A DNA stretch of 64,000 nt from Leptospira wolbachii serovar Codice str. CDC (lineage in GTDB: Bacteria; Spirochaetota; Leptospiria; Leptospirales; Leptospiraceae): positions 2,186,001-2,250,000 of the forward strand of contig NZ_AOGZ02000014.1 in assembly GCF_000332515.2 (NCBI RefSeq). Direction: 5' to 3'. The position numbers and the translations under genes were made by a program. Below are positions 47,021-55,039 of the stretch, piece by piece; the stretch's first letter is position 1; each line of letters begins with the position of its first letter. The notes below the pieces were generated by a model. That model was not told the origin of the DNA. It saw only the letters and a list, made by a program, of their open reading frames with translations, and ran no database searches.

Positions 47021-47036
47021 ACAAACATTCGTTTGT
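47021..47036. promoter_or_regulatory. operator-like palindrome upstream of the kinase gene
   Basis: ACAAAC-ATTC-GTTTGT, a perfect 6-bp inverted repeat with 4-bp spacer, about 180 bp before the ATG at 47213. The geometry suits a dimeric TetR-like repressor; the binding protein is unknown. Confidence 0.35.
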
Positions 47037-47212
47037 GCTTAAAAATCGACATAATCCTCGACCCCTGAACTTTTTAGTAATTAAGAACTGACATTCGTTC
47101 AACATTTGCCTAAAAATTTTATTGCAGATGATTTAGATTTTTTTCATTAAATTTTATCGTCTTAATCGATTGCTTTTCTATCGGCTAATTATGAAGATCG
47201 ATAGAACACTCC

Positions 47213-49027
47213 ATGCCACTTACGGAACTCAAACATAGTTTAGGTCATATTCTACTTGTGGAAGATGAAGCCATATTGGCAATCTCACAATCGGAGTTTT
47301 TAAAAAACAAAGGGTATTCAGTGCAGTATGTATCAAATACAAATGATGCTTACGACTATATAACATCAGGTGAGAAAGTAGATTTAATACTCATGGATAT
47401 CAATCTTTCTGATGGTATGGATGGAATCCAACTTGCAGAAAAGATTCTCTCATTTCGTGAGATTCCCATCCTTTTTGTCAGTGGTTATTCTGATAATAAA
47501 ATATTGGATAGAGTTTGTAAAATAAAACACTACGGTTATGTTCCCAAAATTTCGAGTCCAGAAATAGTAGAATGTATGATTAGATCTGCACTTCAACTTT
47601 ATAGGGCAGAACAAACGTTAGCTGTTAGGGAAAAAGAACTTCGTATCACTTTTGAGGCAATGGGTGACGGAGTGATTGTTCTTTCACCGGAAGGTTTGAT
47701 TCGAGAAATCAATCATAAGGCTTTGGATATGTTTGGTTACCAAAAAGCCGAAGTATTAGAAAAGGATCTTAACTCTTTCTTATATTTAGTTCAAGCAGAT
47801 GCAAGGACCAGGGTATCCTATCCTTTTTTTAACTCATCCAATGAATTGCTTCAGACAGAACGTAGAAATGATTTGATTATCGTCTCTCGTACTGGTCGCG
47901 AAACACATGTTACAGAAACTATATCTCCCATTTTGGATACTGAAAAAAATCTAAACGGAATTGTTATTGTTTTTCGAGAAACTCCAAATGCGTCTGTGAT
48001 GGTTCCCCCAAAGGATGGGGAAAGTCTGTATGCAAAGGTTTTCCAACTGAGCCCCATTGCTATGGCCATTTCTACAGTCAAAGATGGAACGTATCTAGAT
48101 GTAAACTCTTCCATGGAGACTATCTTCCAACTGGAAAAATCCAAGGTTGTCGGCAAAAAAACAGAAGAGTTTAAAGCCTGGAGTAATCCAGATCAAATAG
48201 AACAACTAAATAAAATCTATCAGGCAAACGGAAGGTTGTCTGGGGAAAGGATGTCTGTCGAACACACCGATGGAACCAAATTTGAAGTTCTCGTCTTTAG
48301 CCAAGCCTTTGAAATTGCTGGGGAAAATTTCAATTTATGGATTAACTTAGATGTCACAAAAATTTTGGATATGGAAGGTCGCCTCGCAAAATCTTTAGAA
48401 GAAAAAGATGTTCTCCTAAAGGAACTGCAACACCGAGTTAAGAATACTCTCGCTATCATTTCTGGTCTTTTGAATTTAGAATCCTTTAAGGTTGAAAATG
48501 AAGTCGCCAAACAGTCGTTTTTGAATGCACAATCTAGAATCATGTCTATGTCCAAGGTTTATGAAAACCTTTACCAATCGGAAGATTTAGAATCTGTCGA
48601 TCTACGTAAGTACATTGAAGATTTGGTTTTTAGTCTTCATGATATCTTTGTACTCAATCCTACAAAAATAAGATTTGATGTGAAGTTAGAAGAGATTCGA
48701 TTGGATCTAAAAAGAACATTACCACTGGGTTTGATTCTCAATGAACTTTTAACCAATGCCTTGAAGTATGCTTATCCTAATGACAAAGGTGGGGACATCC
48801 GCATTCATTTGTCTCGTTCGAATGAAAATATTATTTTATCCGTAGGGGATGATGGAGAGGGATTACCTGATTCAGTGAATATCGAAAAGGGAAATCATTT
48901 CGGATATGAGTTGATTCGAAGTTTGACCTCCCAATTAAAAGGAGTTTTCTCTTCTGTTTCTAAAAAAGGAGAGGGACTAAATATAATGATTTCTTTTCCA
49001 GGGCAAACCAAAGACAAAAACACTTAA
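47213..49027 (+). CDS. receiver-PAS-PAS hybrid histidine kinase, HisKA_2 type
   Basis: 604-residue soluble signalling protein with no membrane segment. An N-terminal receiver (HILLVEDEAILAISQSE; acceptor Asp62 in LILMDINLSDG) is followed by two PAS domains, about residues 145-260 and 270-390 (GVIVLSPEGLIREINHKALD, MFGYQKAEV). The dimerisation domain is HisKA_2/HWE-like, LLKELQHRVKNTLAIISGLL with His407, and the ATPase has LNELLTNALKYAYPN and SVGDDGEGLPD. Output would go through His phosphotransfer to another regulator. It likely reacts to an internal signal through PAS. Confidence 0.9.
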   Translation: MPLTELKHSLGHILLVEDEAILAISQSEFLKNKGYSVQYVSNTNDAYDYITSGEKVDLILMDINLSDGMDGIQLAEKILSFREIPILFVSGYSDNKILDRVCKIKHYGYVPKISSPEIVECMIRSALQLYRAEQTLAVREKELRITFEAMGDGVIVLSPEGLIREINHKALDMFGYQKAEVLEKDLNSFLYLVQADARTRVSYPFFNSSNELLQTERRNDLIIVSRTGRETHVTETISPILDTEKNLNGIVIVFRETPNASVMVPPKDGESLYAKVFQLSPIAMAISTVKDGTYLDVNSSMETIFQLEKSKVVGKKTEEFKAWSNPDQIEQLNKIYQANGRLSGERMSVEHTDGTKFEVLVFSQAFEIAGENFNLWINLDVTKILDMEGRLAKSLEEKDVLLKELQHRVKNTLAIISGLLNLESFKVENEVAKQSFLNAQSRIMSMSKVYENLYQSEDLESVDLRKYIEDLVFSLHDIFVLNPTKIRFDVKLEEIRLDLKRTLPLGLILNELLTNALKYAYPNDKGGDIRIHLSRSNENIILSVGDDGEGLPDSVNIEKGNHFGYELIRSLTSQLKGVFSSVSKKGEGLNIMISFPGQTKDKNT

Positions 49028-49052
49028 ATCGTTTTTGTTTCCTAAATTTTCT

Positions 49053-49660
49053 TTACCTTCGTTTTCTCCCCCGAATCGTTCCAATAAAAACCAACCTAAC
49101 TTGTTTGATTGTTTGTAGTTTTAGTTTTCTCATTTCCGAATGGGCATCGGTCGCAAGATCTAAAAAATCAGAGGCCATTTGAAAACAAATACTAACAATC
49201 AACTCGGAAGCAAATTGGATATCGGCATCAGGAATCATTTTTGGCATTCGCATATCTTTGGCCAGTTCGGTGGCAATGGCCTTCATGGATTCCCGAATTT
49301 TTTCTCGGATCTTCTGGTTGCCTCCTGTCCGTTCTCTGGCAATGAAACGAAACAGGGACCTGTTGTTTGTCACGTAGTCGAAGAAAAACCCAATCGTCAA
49401 TCGCAGAGCTGACTTATAGGCACCCTTGTTTCTGGCATCACCCACAATGGCTTGGATTCGCCCCCCACAGTCATCCACTAAGGACAAACCCAATTCCTCC
49501 ATATTTTTGAAATGCCGATAGAAAGCGGCAGGAACGATTCCAGCACTTCTCGTAGGCTTAGGTCTCCAAGCCCCTTTTCCTCACCCATAAGCCGTAATGC
49601 GCCCTCCAACAGATTGCTGTGGGTGCGAAGTTTCTGGGCATATCGTTTGTTGAGTTTCAT
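49053..49660 (-). pseudogene. TetR-family regulator of the desaturase locus, frameshifted in the HTH
   Basis: Two minus-strand frames make one TetR-type repressor. The 5' part (49660 to about 49545) reads MKLNKRYAQKLRTHSNLLEG and continues to GDLSLREV; then the frame ends in nonsense to 49478. The other frame resumes at AGIVPAAFYRHFKNMEELG and runs to 49053 through the ligand domain. At the break the DNA is CTACGAGAAGTGCTGGAATC; an intact HTH would need about 10 more bp, as in LREVARSAGIVPAAFYRHF, consistent with deletion between two short GAAGTG copies. The regulator is divergent from the reductase-desaturase genes and its operators are still present. Confidence 0.8.
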
Positions 49661-49671
49661 GAGTTGAATTC

Positions 49672-49689
49672 AGTAAACGATTGTTCACT
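49672..49689. promoter_or_regulatory. TetR-type operator near the regulator start
   Basis: AGTAAACGATTGTTCACT is an inverted repeat with one mismatch between 7-bp arms, 11 bp before the regulator start. It resembles the DesT-type AGTGAAC...GTTCACT site of fatty-acid desaturase loci. Confidence 0.65.
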
Positions 49690-49727
49690 TTTTTTGAAAA
49701 TGCAAGGATTAAAACCCCGTTTTAGGG

Positions 49728-49756
49728 TTGACGTACCTAACGATGTAAATTAACAC
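49728..49756 (+). promoter_or_regulatory. candidate promoter of the reductase-desaturase genes
   Basis: TTGACG (49728-49733), 17 bp, then TAACAC (49751-49756) as a weak -10. The downstream operator would overlap the transcription start region. Confidence 0.4.
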
Positions 49757-49770
49757 TATTAGATATATCC

Positions 49771-49786
49771 GTGAACGAGTGTTCAC
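49771..49786. promoter_or_regulatory. TetR-type operator before the reductase gene
   Basis: GTGAAC-GAGT-GTTCAC, a perfect 6-bp palindrome with 4-bp spacer, 25 bp before the ATG at 49811. It matches the operator at 49672-49689, so both probably bind the same regulator. Confidence 0.7.
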
Positions 49787-49810
49787 TTAAATGCGAAATA
49801 CGAGGCGAAA

Positions 49811-50896
49811 ATGAAAACATTTCCTTTTATCTTTAATGAGCCCAAGCAGTTCCTGAATTTCCTCCAACCCAAAGAATGGGCGGATTTTCTACTTGGTGAA
49901 ATCAATCCGAGGTTCTCGGTAACAGCCATCAAAGCAAAGGTTGTTGCTGTCAGAGAAGAAACTGCGGACGCAAAAACTTTGGTTTTGAAGCCCAATTGGC
50001 TTTGGAAGGGATTTTCCGCAGGCCAACATATTCCTGTAACTGTCGAAATTGCAGGAAGGCGAGTGACAAGGTTTTATTCTTTGTCTTCAACTCCAGGAGA
50101 AAAGTATTTATCGATCACCGTGAAACGTCAGTCAGGTGGTCTTGTATCCAATTTTATCAATCAAAATATCAAAAAAGGTGATTTGTTGGAATTGGGTGAG
50201 GCATCAGGAGAGTTTGTCCTTCCCAAAATTTTACCTTCAAAGTTTTTATTTTTGGCGGGGGGAAGTGGAATCACTCCTATCCATTCCATTCTTAAACAAC
50301 TGCAATCGTTGAAATACAATGGCAAAGCCACTCTTCTATATTTTGTTAGGTCTTTTGAAAATATCATTTTACGTTCTTCCTTAGAAGAGATCGCAAAAAC
50401 CACAGGTTGGTTAGAAATTCGTTATGTTTTTTCAGATGTTGCTAAAGACGGTTACGATTCAGGTTTTTTAACCAAAGAAATTTTACAGAAGTATACAGAT
50501 GATTTGAAATCTTATTCTGTTTATGTTTGTGGCCCGGCACCAATGCAAACCAAAGCTCTCTCGCTTTTAGAAGGCAACGAAGTAAAGTCAGAGTTATTTA
50601 TGTTGCCTGGACAATCTTCCTTGAAGGTAAAAAAAACTGGAACCGTGGATGTTTTTTTATCTCTCAGTCACAAAACCATTCAGGTGAAAGGGGAACGTTC
50701 CTTATTAGAGGAATTAGAAGACCAGGGAATTTATCCTCAAAGTGGATGTCGAATGGGAATTTGCCATACTTGTGTTTGTAAAAAAGCGGCAGGTTCTGTA
50801 ACGGATTTATCGAAAGGCGAAGTATCTGAGTTAGGTGAAGAGAACATTCAGATCTGTATCTCACGTGCTGAATCAAATTTGGAATTAGAGCTCTAG
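49811..50896 (+). CDS. ferredoxin-type oxidoreductase (FAD, NAD(P)H, C-terminal [2Fe-2S])
   Basis: 361-residue electron-transfer flavoprotein. FAD binding RFYSLSSTPGEKYLS near residue 95, NAD(P) binding LAGGSGITPIHSIL and VYVCGPAPMQTKAL, then a plant-type ferredoxin domain with CRMGICHTCVCKK (CX4CX2C) and a final Cys in QICISRAE. It should pass electrons from NAD(P)H to the desaturase encoded next (60 bp downstream). The operator at 49771-49786 implies control by the broken TetR. Confidence 0.92.
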   Translation: MKTFPFIFNEPKQFLNFLQPKEWADFLLGEINPRFSVTAIKAKVVAVREETADAKTLVLKPNWLWKGFSAGQHIPVTVEIAGRRVTRFYSLSSTPGEKYLSITVKRQSGGLVSNFINQNIKKGDLLELGEASGEFVLPKILPSKFLFLAGGSGITPIHSILKQLQSLKYNGKATLLYFVRSFENIILRSSLEEIAKTTGWLEIRYVFSDVAKDGYDSGFLTKEILQKYTDDLKSYSVYVCGPAPMQTKALSLLEGNEVKSELFMLPGQSSLKVKKTGTVDVFLSLSHKTIQVKGERSLLEELEDQGIYPQSGCRMGICHTCVCKKAAGSVTDLSKGEVSELGEENIQICISRAESNLELEL

Positions 50897-50956
50897 AGAT
50901 TTGAAATCTAAAAATTAGAGAATCAAAATTTAAAGAAATAATCATAGGAATAAAAA

Positions 50957-52138
50957 ATGAGAACAATTAGCAAAAAATTAAATAAAGAAGAAATTGAATC
51001 TTTTGGAAAAGAAGTGGATGCCCTTCGGGAAGAGGTGATGTCCAAAGTAGGAAAGGAAGATGCAGACCATATCCGGTTCATGTATAAAACCTATCGATAT
51101 ACTGAAATTTTTGGTCGTGGACTCATTCACTTTAGTTTTGAACCAATTTCTTTTGTAGCAGGTACATTGTTACTCTCCATATCAAAAATCATAAACAATA
51201 TGGAACTTGGTCATAATGTTCTGCATGGACAATATGATTGGATGAATGATCCTCGTTTTAATTCTAGAACCTTTGAATGGGATATCGTAAGTGATGCTCA
51301 CCAATGGAAGTTTTATCACAACTATATGCACCATACATATACAAATGTATTAAACAAAGACCATGACTATGGTTATAATTTTACTCGTTTGACCGAAGGA
51401 CAAAAATGGAAGCCGGTTCATCTTACACAACCATTCACCAATTTATTCCTAGCGATGAACTTTCAGTGGGGAATTGGTGCACATGGATTCCGTGTAGAAC
51501 ACTTGGAAATTCCAAAAAAACAGAGAAATAAAAGAACTTTAAAAGATTTTAAGGCTGTTTTCTTTAAGAAGGTTGAATTGCAACTTGTAAAAGATTATGT
51601 TTTGTTTCCACTTCTTGCCGGTTTGAATTTTCCGAAAATCATTCTTGGGAATATGATCGCAAATTTAATCAGAAACCTTTGGACTTATGCAGTGATCTTT
51701 TGTGGTCATTTTACAGAGAATGCAGAATCCTTTTCTGTAGAAGAAATTGTTGGTGAATCGAAAGCGCAGTGGTATTTGAGACAACTCAAAGGTTCCTCTA
51801 ACTTAGATGGTAGTAAGTTGTTTTATACAATGACAGGACATTTGAGTCATCAAATCGAACATCACATGTTTCCTGGTATGCCAGCAAAACGTTACCGTGA
51901 AGTGGCTCCTCGTTTGAAAGAAATTTGCGCTAAGTATGGCCAACACTACAATACAGGAAGTTTTGTGAAACAGTTCGCTTCTGTGTGGAAACGTATTATT
52001 GCTTATTCTTTTCCTGATTCGATTGCGGGGAAATTAATGGGGAACCGTAAAGTGTATTTGGAACCAAAAGGTATCATTACTCAACCCAGTTTTCAAGTTT
52101 CCCTTCCTACCGGAGAGAAATCAGTCACCCTCACTTAA
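50957..52138 (+). CDS. membrane fatty acid desaturase
   Basis: 393-residue integral membrane di-iron desaturase. His boxes are HNVLHGQYD near residue 91, HNYMHHTYTN near 120 and HQIEHHMFP near 304, the HX3H, HX3HH and (Q/H)X2HH set. A further HFTEN follows a membrane helix. It introduces a double bond into acyl chains of lipids, adjusting fluidity; regiospecificity is not readable. Upstream reductase supplies electrons. A strong terminator follows at 52200. Confidence 0.92.
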   Translation: MRTISKKLNKEEIESFGKEVDALREEVMSKVGKEDADHIRFMYKTYRYTEIFGRGLIHFSFEPISFVAGTLLLSISKIINNMELGHNVLHGQYDWMNDPRFNSRTFEWDIVSDAHQWKFYHNYMHHTYTNVLNKDHDYGYNFTRLTEGQKWKPVHLTQPFTNLFLAMNFQWGIGAHGFRVEHLEIPKKQRNKRTLKDFKAVFFKKVELQLVKDYVLFPLLAGLNFPKIILGNMIANLIRNLWTYAVIFCGHFTENAESFSVEEIVGESKAQWYLRQLKGSSNLDGSKLFYTMTGHLSHQIEHHMFPGMPAKRYREVAPRLKEICAKYGQHYNTGSFVKQFASVWKRIIAYSFPDSIAGKLMGNRKVYLEPKGIITQPSFQVSLPTGEKSVTLT

Positions 52139-52199
52139 CCTGAATAACTTTAGATTTTCCATTGGCGCATCTTGGAAAATCTATCCCTTTCCATGCTTA

Positions 52200-52230
52200 G
52201 GGTCCTCAATTGCGAGGACCCTTTTTTTTT
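52200..52230 (+). terminator. rho-independent terminator of the desaturase operon
   Basis: Perfect 8-bp stem GGGTCCTC/GAGGACCC with a 6-nt loop, followed by nine T residues, 61 bp past the stop at 52138. Confidence 0.93.
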
Positions 52231-52233
52231 ACT

Positions 52234-53940
52234 TCACGTAAGTCTGATTTTGTTTGCAGATAGGATCGCCAAACTATCGTTATGGAATCCTTTACACCAC
52301 TGGGTGCGCAAATCCTTTCTTTTAGTGGATTTGTTTTTTGCTCTTTCCATCAGATAACCAACAACAACTCGTGCTGCTGATTCTACCACTTCGAAACTAT
52401 ATGTTTCCTTAGTTTGTTGGTCTTCTATGGACTTGTATGTTTCTACAATGGATTCAAAGAGGTTTCTGATTTCTTGTAGTTTGGGATTGACTTCGGACCC
52501 TTTTGCCAAATGGTCTAGGTAAGCACGGAAAGTACCTGTAGGACTCATTCCAGAAGTGACTCCCCCTATGGCCGCATTGACTTGGATTTGTGTGGTTCCA
52601 TCATAGATGTTGGTAATCCTTGCATCTCGGTAAAGTCTGGAAAGATCATAATCTTCTGTATAACCTGCACCACCTAATACTTGTAATCCATCGTAAGCCA
52701 GGTCATTACACATTTCTGAGTTGTAGTATTTGGATATGGGTGTAAGTGTGTTTGCTACCTTTTCCCAAAATTTTCCGATTTTGGATTCTTCTGGACTTAC
52801 TGTTCTGCCGTCTTCATACCAATAGTATTTGTCGACCGAATAAGCGGCTTCAACCATAAGACAACGCATTGCAGCAAGTTCCCTTTCCATACGATCCAAG
52901 ATACGACGGACTGCAGGAATTTCATAAATGGGTTTTCCAAATTGGATTCTTTCTTTTGCATATTTGAGTGCCTCTTCATAAGCAGCAGTCACAATTCCTG
53001 TGCCTTGGGAGGATACACTGAGGCGGGCACCATTAAGCATTCCCATCACATACTTCACAAGCCCGAAACCTTCTTTGCCAACTAAGTGGCCTTCGCTATT
53101 TTCAAACACAGTTTCACATGTAGCAGATGCTTTGATTCCCAGTTTCTTTTCAATTCCTTGGACTGCATAATTTTTGTTCTCAACGATAAAGAAGGAAAGA
53201 CCCCTCGCTCCACTTTCTTGTGTTCCTGTTCTTGCTAACGTGAGCGTAATGCCTGGACTTCCATTGATTCCACAAGCTACTGTTTGGAATCTTTTGGTTC
53301 CATTGAGAAACCATTTGTCATCCTTCTTTGTTGCCTTAGTTGTTACATTCGGCAAATCAGATCCAAAGTCTGGTTCTGAAAGTCCCATAGTGACTGTGTA
53401 ATTTCCCGAAATTAATTTTGGGATCCATTCTTCTTTCATTTCGTCGGAAGCACAGACTTCTAAGATAGAGGCAAGCCCCATACTTCCCACAGCAATGGTG
53501 ATGGAACTATCGGACCTGTACATTAACTCTGCAATCATCGCTTTGATGATACTAGGTGTTCCTAGCCCACCATACTTTCTTTTAAATGCAGCGGGGCCAA
53601 GACCTGCGTCATGGTACATCTTGATTACATCCACCATTTCTTGAGGGTGGATTACATTTCCATTATCAAATTTAAGTCCTTTGGAATCGACAATGGCCGC
53701 AACTTGCGATACATACATCCCGCTGATTTCTCCACAGGATTTAAGAATTTCTTCGTAAAAGGATTTCGCCTCATCAACATTAGATGGTGCATACTCTAAT
53801 CTAGGATTATGGTTTTCCGAATAAAGTTTGGAATCTGAGAATTGATTTTCGTAGATGGGAACAATTTCGTTCCAATCGATCAACTCGTAAAAATGTTCCT
53901 TTAAATCTTCGTTGGTTTGAAAGTAGTTGCTTTGGATCAT
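52234..53940 (-). CDS. acyl-CoA dehydrogenase, long form
   Basis: 568-residue flavoprotein of fatty-acid beta-oxidation. Domains are an N-terminal helical part, SDSSITIAVGSMGLASILEVC, the middle beta domain with TVTMGLSEPDFGSDLPNVTT, and the C-terminal helical domain with ERIQFGKPIYEIPAV and GAGYTEDYDLSRLYRDARIT. The usual catalytic-Glu segment YEGT reads IYDGTTQIQVNAA here, Asp in place of Glu. A C-terminal extension of about 100 residues is present, as in long-form members. Convergent with the desaturase. Confidence 0.9.
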   Translation of the reverse strand: MIQSNYFQTNEDLKEHFYELIDWNEIVPIYENQFSDSKLYSENHNPRLEYAPSNVDEAKSFYEEILKSCGEISGMYVSQVAAIVDSKGLKFDNGNVIHPQEMVDVIKMYHDAGLGPAAFKRKYGGLGTPSIIKAMIAELMYRSDSSITIAVGSMGLASILEVCASDEMKEEWIPKLISGNYTVTMGLSEPDFGSDLPNVTTKATKKDDKWFLNGTKRFQTVACGINGSPGITLTLARTGTQESGARGLSFFIVENKNYAVQGIEKKLGIKASATCETVFENSEGHLVGKEGFGLVKYVMGMLNGARLSVSSQGTGIVTAAYEEALKYAKERIQFGKPIYEIPAVRRILDRMERELAAMRCLMVEAAYSVDKYYWYEDGRTVSPEESKIGKFWEKVANTLTPISKYYNSEMCNDLAYDGLQVLGGAGYTEDYDLSRLYRDARITNIYDGTTQIQVNAAIGGVTSGMSPTGTFRAYLDHLAKGSEVNPKLQEIRNLFESIVETYKSIEDQQTKETYSFEVVESAARVVVGYLMERAKNKSTKRKDLRTQWCKGFHNDSLAILSANKIRLT

Positions 53941-54232
53941 ATAATTTCCTTTTGGATTAGAAGATAAATTTTATAGATGTGAGGCGATTAAAAAATAATC
54001 GTATAACAAAAAAAATTGGATTTGGTATTAGTAGGTGAACTGATCGGTATACGCTTGCTGTGTGAATGTTATCAAAAACAAAAGAGAACGTAGTAACAAA
54101 TTATTAGATTGGTGAAAATCTTGCAAATTTGCTGAGAAATTAAGGTTTCTTTTTTACAATTCCATTTTAGAATTCTAAATCTATCTCCGTCGAAGGAACT
54201 AAAATTTCGATTTTCGGCGGAACAGGAGCCGT

Positions 54233-55039
54233 ATGAAACAACTCATTTCCATTCTTACCCTCGTTTTTGGCATACAATGCGCAAGCGTACCCACTTCACA
54301 ACTCCCCGTAAAATCATCAATTTCGGGAACTCCAGTGGAATATAAATTGGACGGGAAAACTTATGAAGGTTATCTCGCTACTGATTCCTCCATTAAAGGA
54401 AAACGTCCCGGCATTCTAGTGATTCATGAATGGTGGGGATTAAATGAGTATCCGAAACAACGTGCAAGACAATTAGCAGATTTAGGTTATGTTGCTTTTG
54501 TTATGGACGTTTATGGAAAAGGAATTCTTGCGAAAGACCATGTAGAAGCAGGAAAACTATCCGGTGCTAATGGAGATCCAAAAATTATACTTAAAAAAAT
54601 CAATAAGGCTCTCGATATCTTAAAATCAAATCCCAATGTGGATTCAAGTAAAATCGGTGCTATTGGTTATTGTTTTGGTGGCGGTGGAGTCATCGAACTA
54701 GCATTAGATGGTGCTGATTTAAAAGGTGGTGTGGTTTCCTTTCATGGTTTTTTAGGGAGTAAAAACCTCGCTACGGGCGCGAAAAAAATCAAAAGCAAAG
54801 TTTTAGTACATCATGGTGCTGATGATCCTTTTGTTTCGAAAGCTTCAGTAGATACTTTTATCAAAACTGTAACGGATGCGAAGGCTCCTGTGACTTTTGT
54901 TTCGCACCCAGGAGCCGTTCACGGATTTACAAGACCTGGTTCTGAAAAACACGGTCTACCTGGGTTGGCATACAACGAAAAAGCAGACTATGCGTCTTTT
55001 GAAAGTATGAAGACTTTCTTTGCAGCAAACTTCAAGTAG
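54233..55039 (+). CDS. dienelactone hydrolase-family lipoprotein
   Basis: 268-residue alpha/beta hydrolase with a lipoprotein signal (LTLVFGIQC, Cys17). The nucleophile elbow is AIGYCFGGGGVIELAL, with the Cys characteristic of dienelactone hydrolases; the acid and base follow in VHHGADDPFVSK and SHPGAVHGFTRPG. Members cleave lactones or other esters; a lipid-anchored version suggests an envelope location. Its 3' end overlaps the convergent RND pump gene by 52 bp. Confidence 0.87.
   Translation: MKQLISILTLVFGIQCASVPTSQLPVKSSISGTPVEYKLDGKTYEGYLATDSSIKGKRPGILVIHEWWGLNEYPKQRARQLADLGYVAFVMDVYGKGILAKDHVEAGKLSGANGDPKIILKKINKALDILKSNPNVDSSKIGAIGYCFGGGGVIELALDGADLKGGVVSFHGFLGSKNLATGAKKIKSKVLVHHGADDPFVSKASVDTFIKTVTDAKAPVTFVSHPGAVHGFTRPGSEKHGLPGLAYNEKADYASFESMKTFFAANFK

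Larger units (their letters stand above)
46793..47212. other. 420-bp intergenic region before the kinase gene
   Basis: No gene was found. It contains an orphan minus-strand terminator-like hairpin (46977-47000), a palindrome at 47021-47036, and two near-identical motifs, ACCCCTGAGTTTTTAG (46837-46852) and ACCCCTGAACTTTTTAG (47061-47077). Confidence 0.6.
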
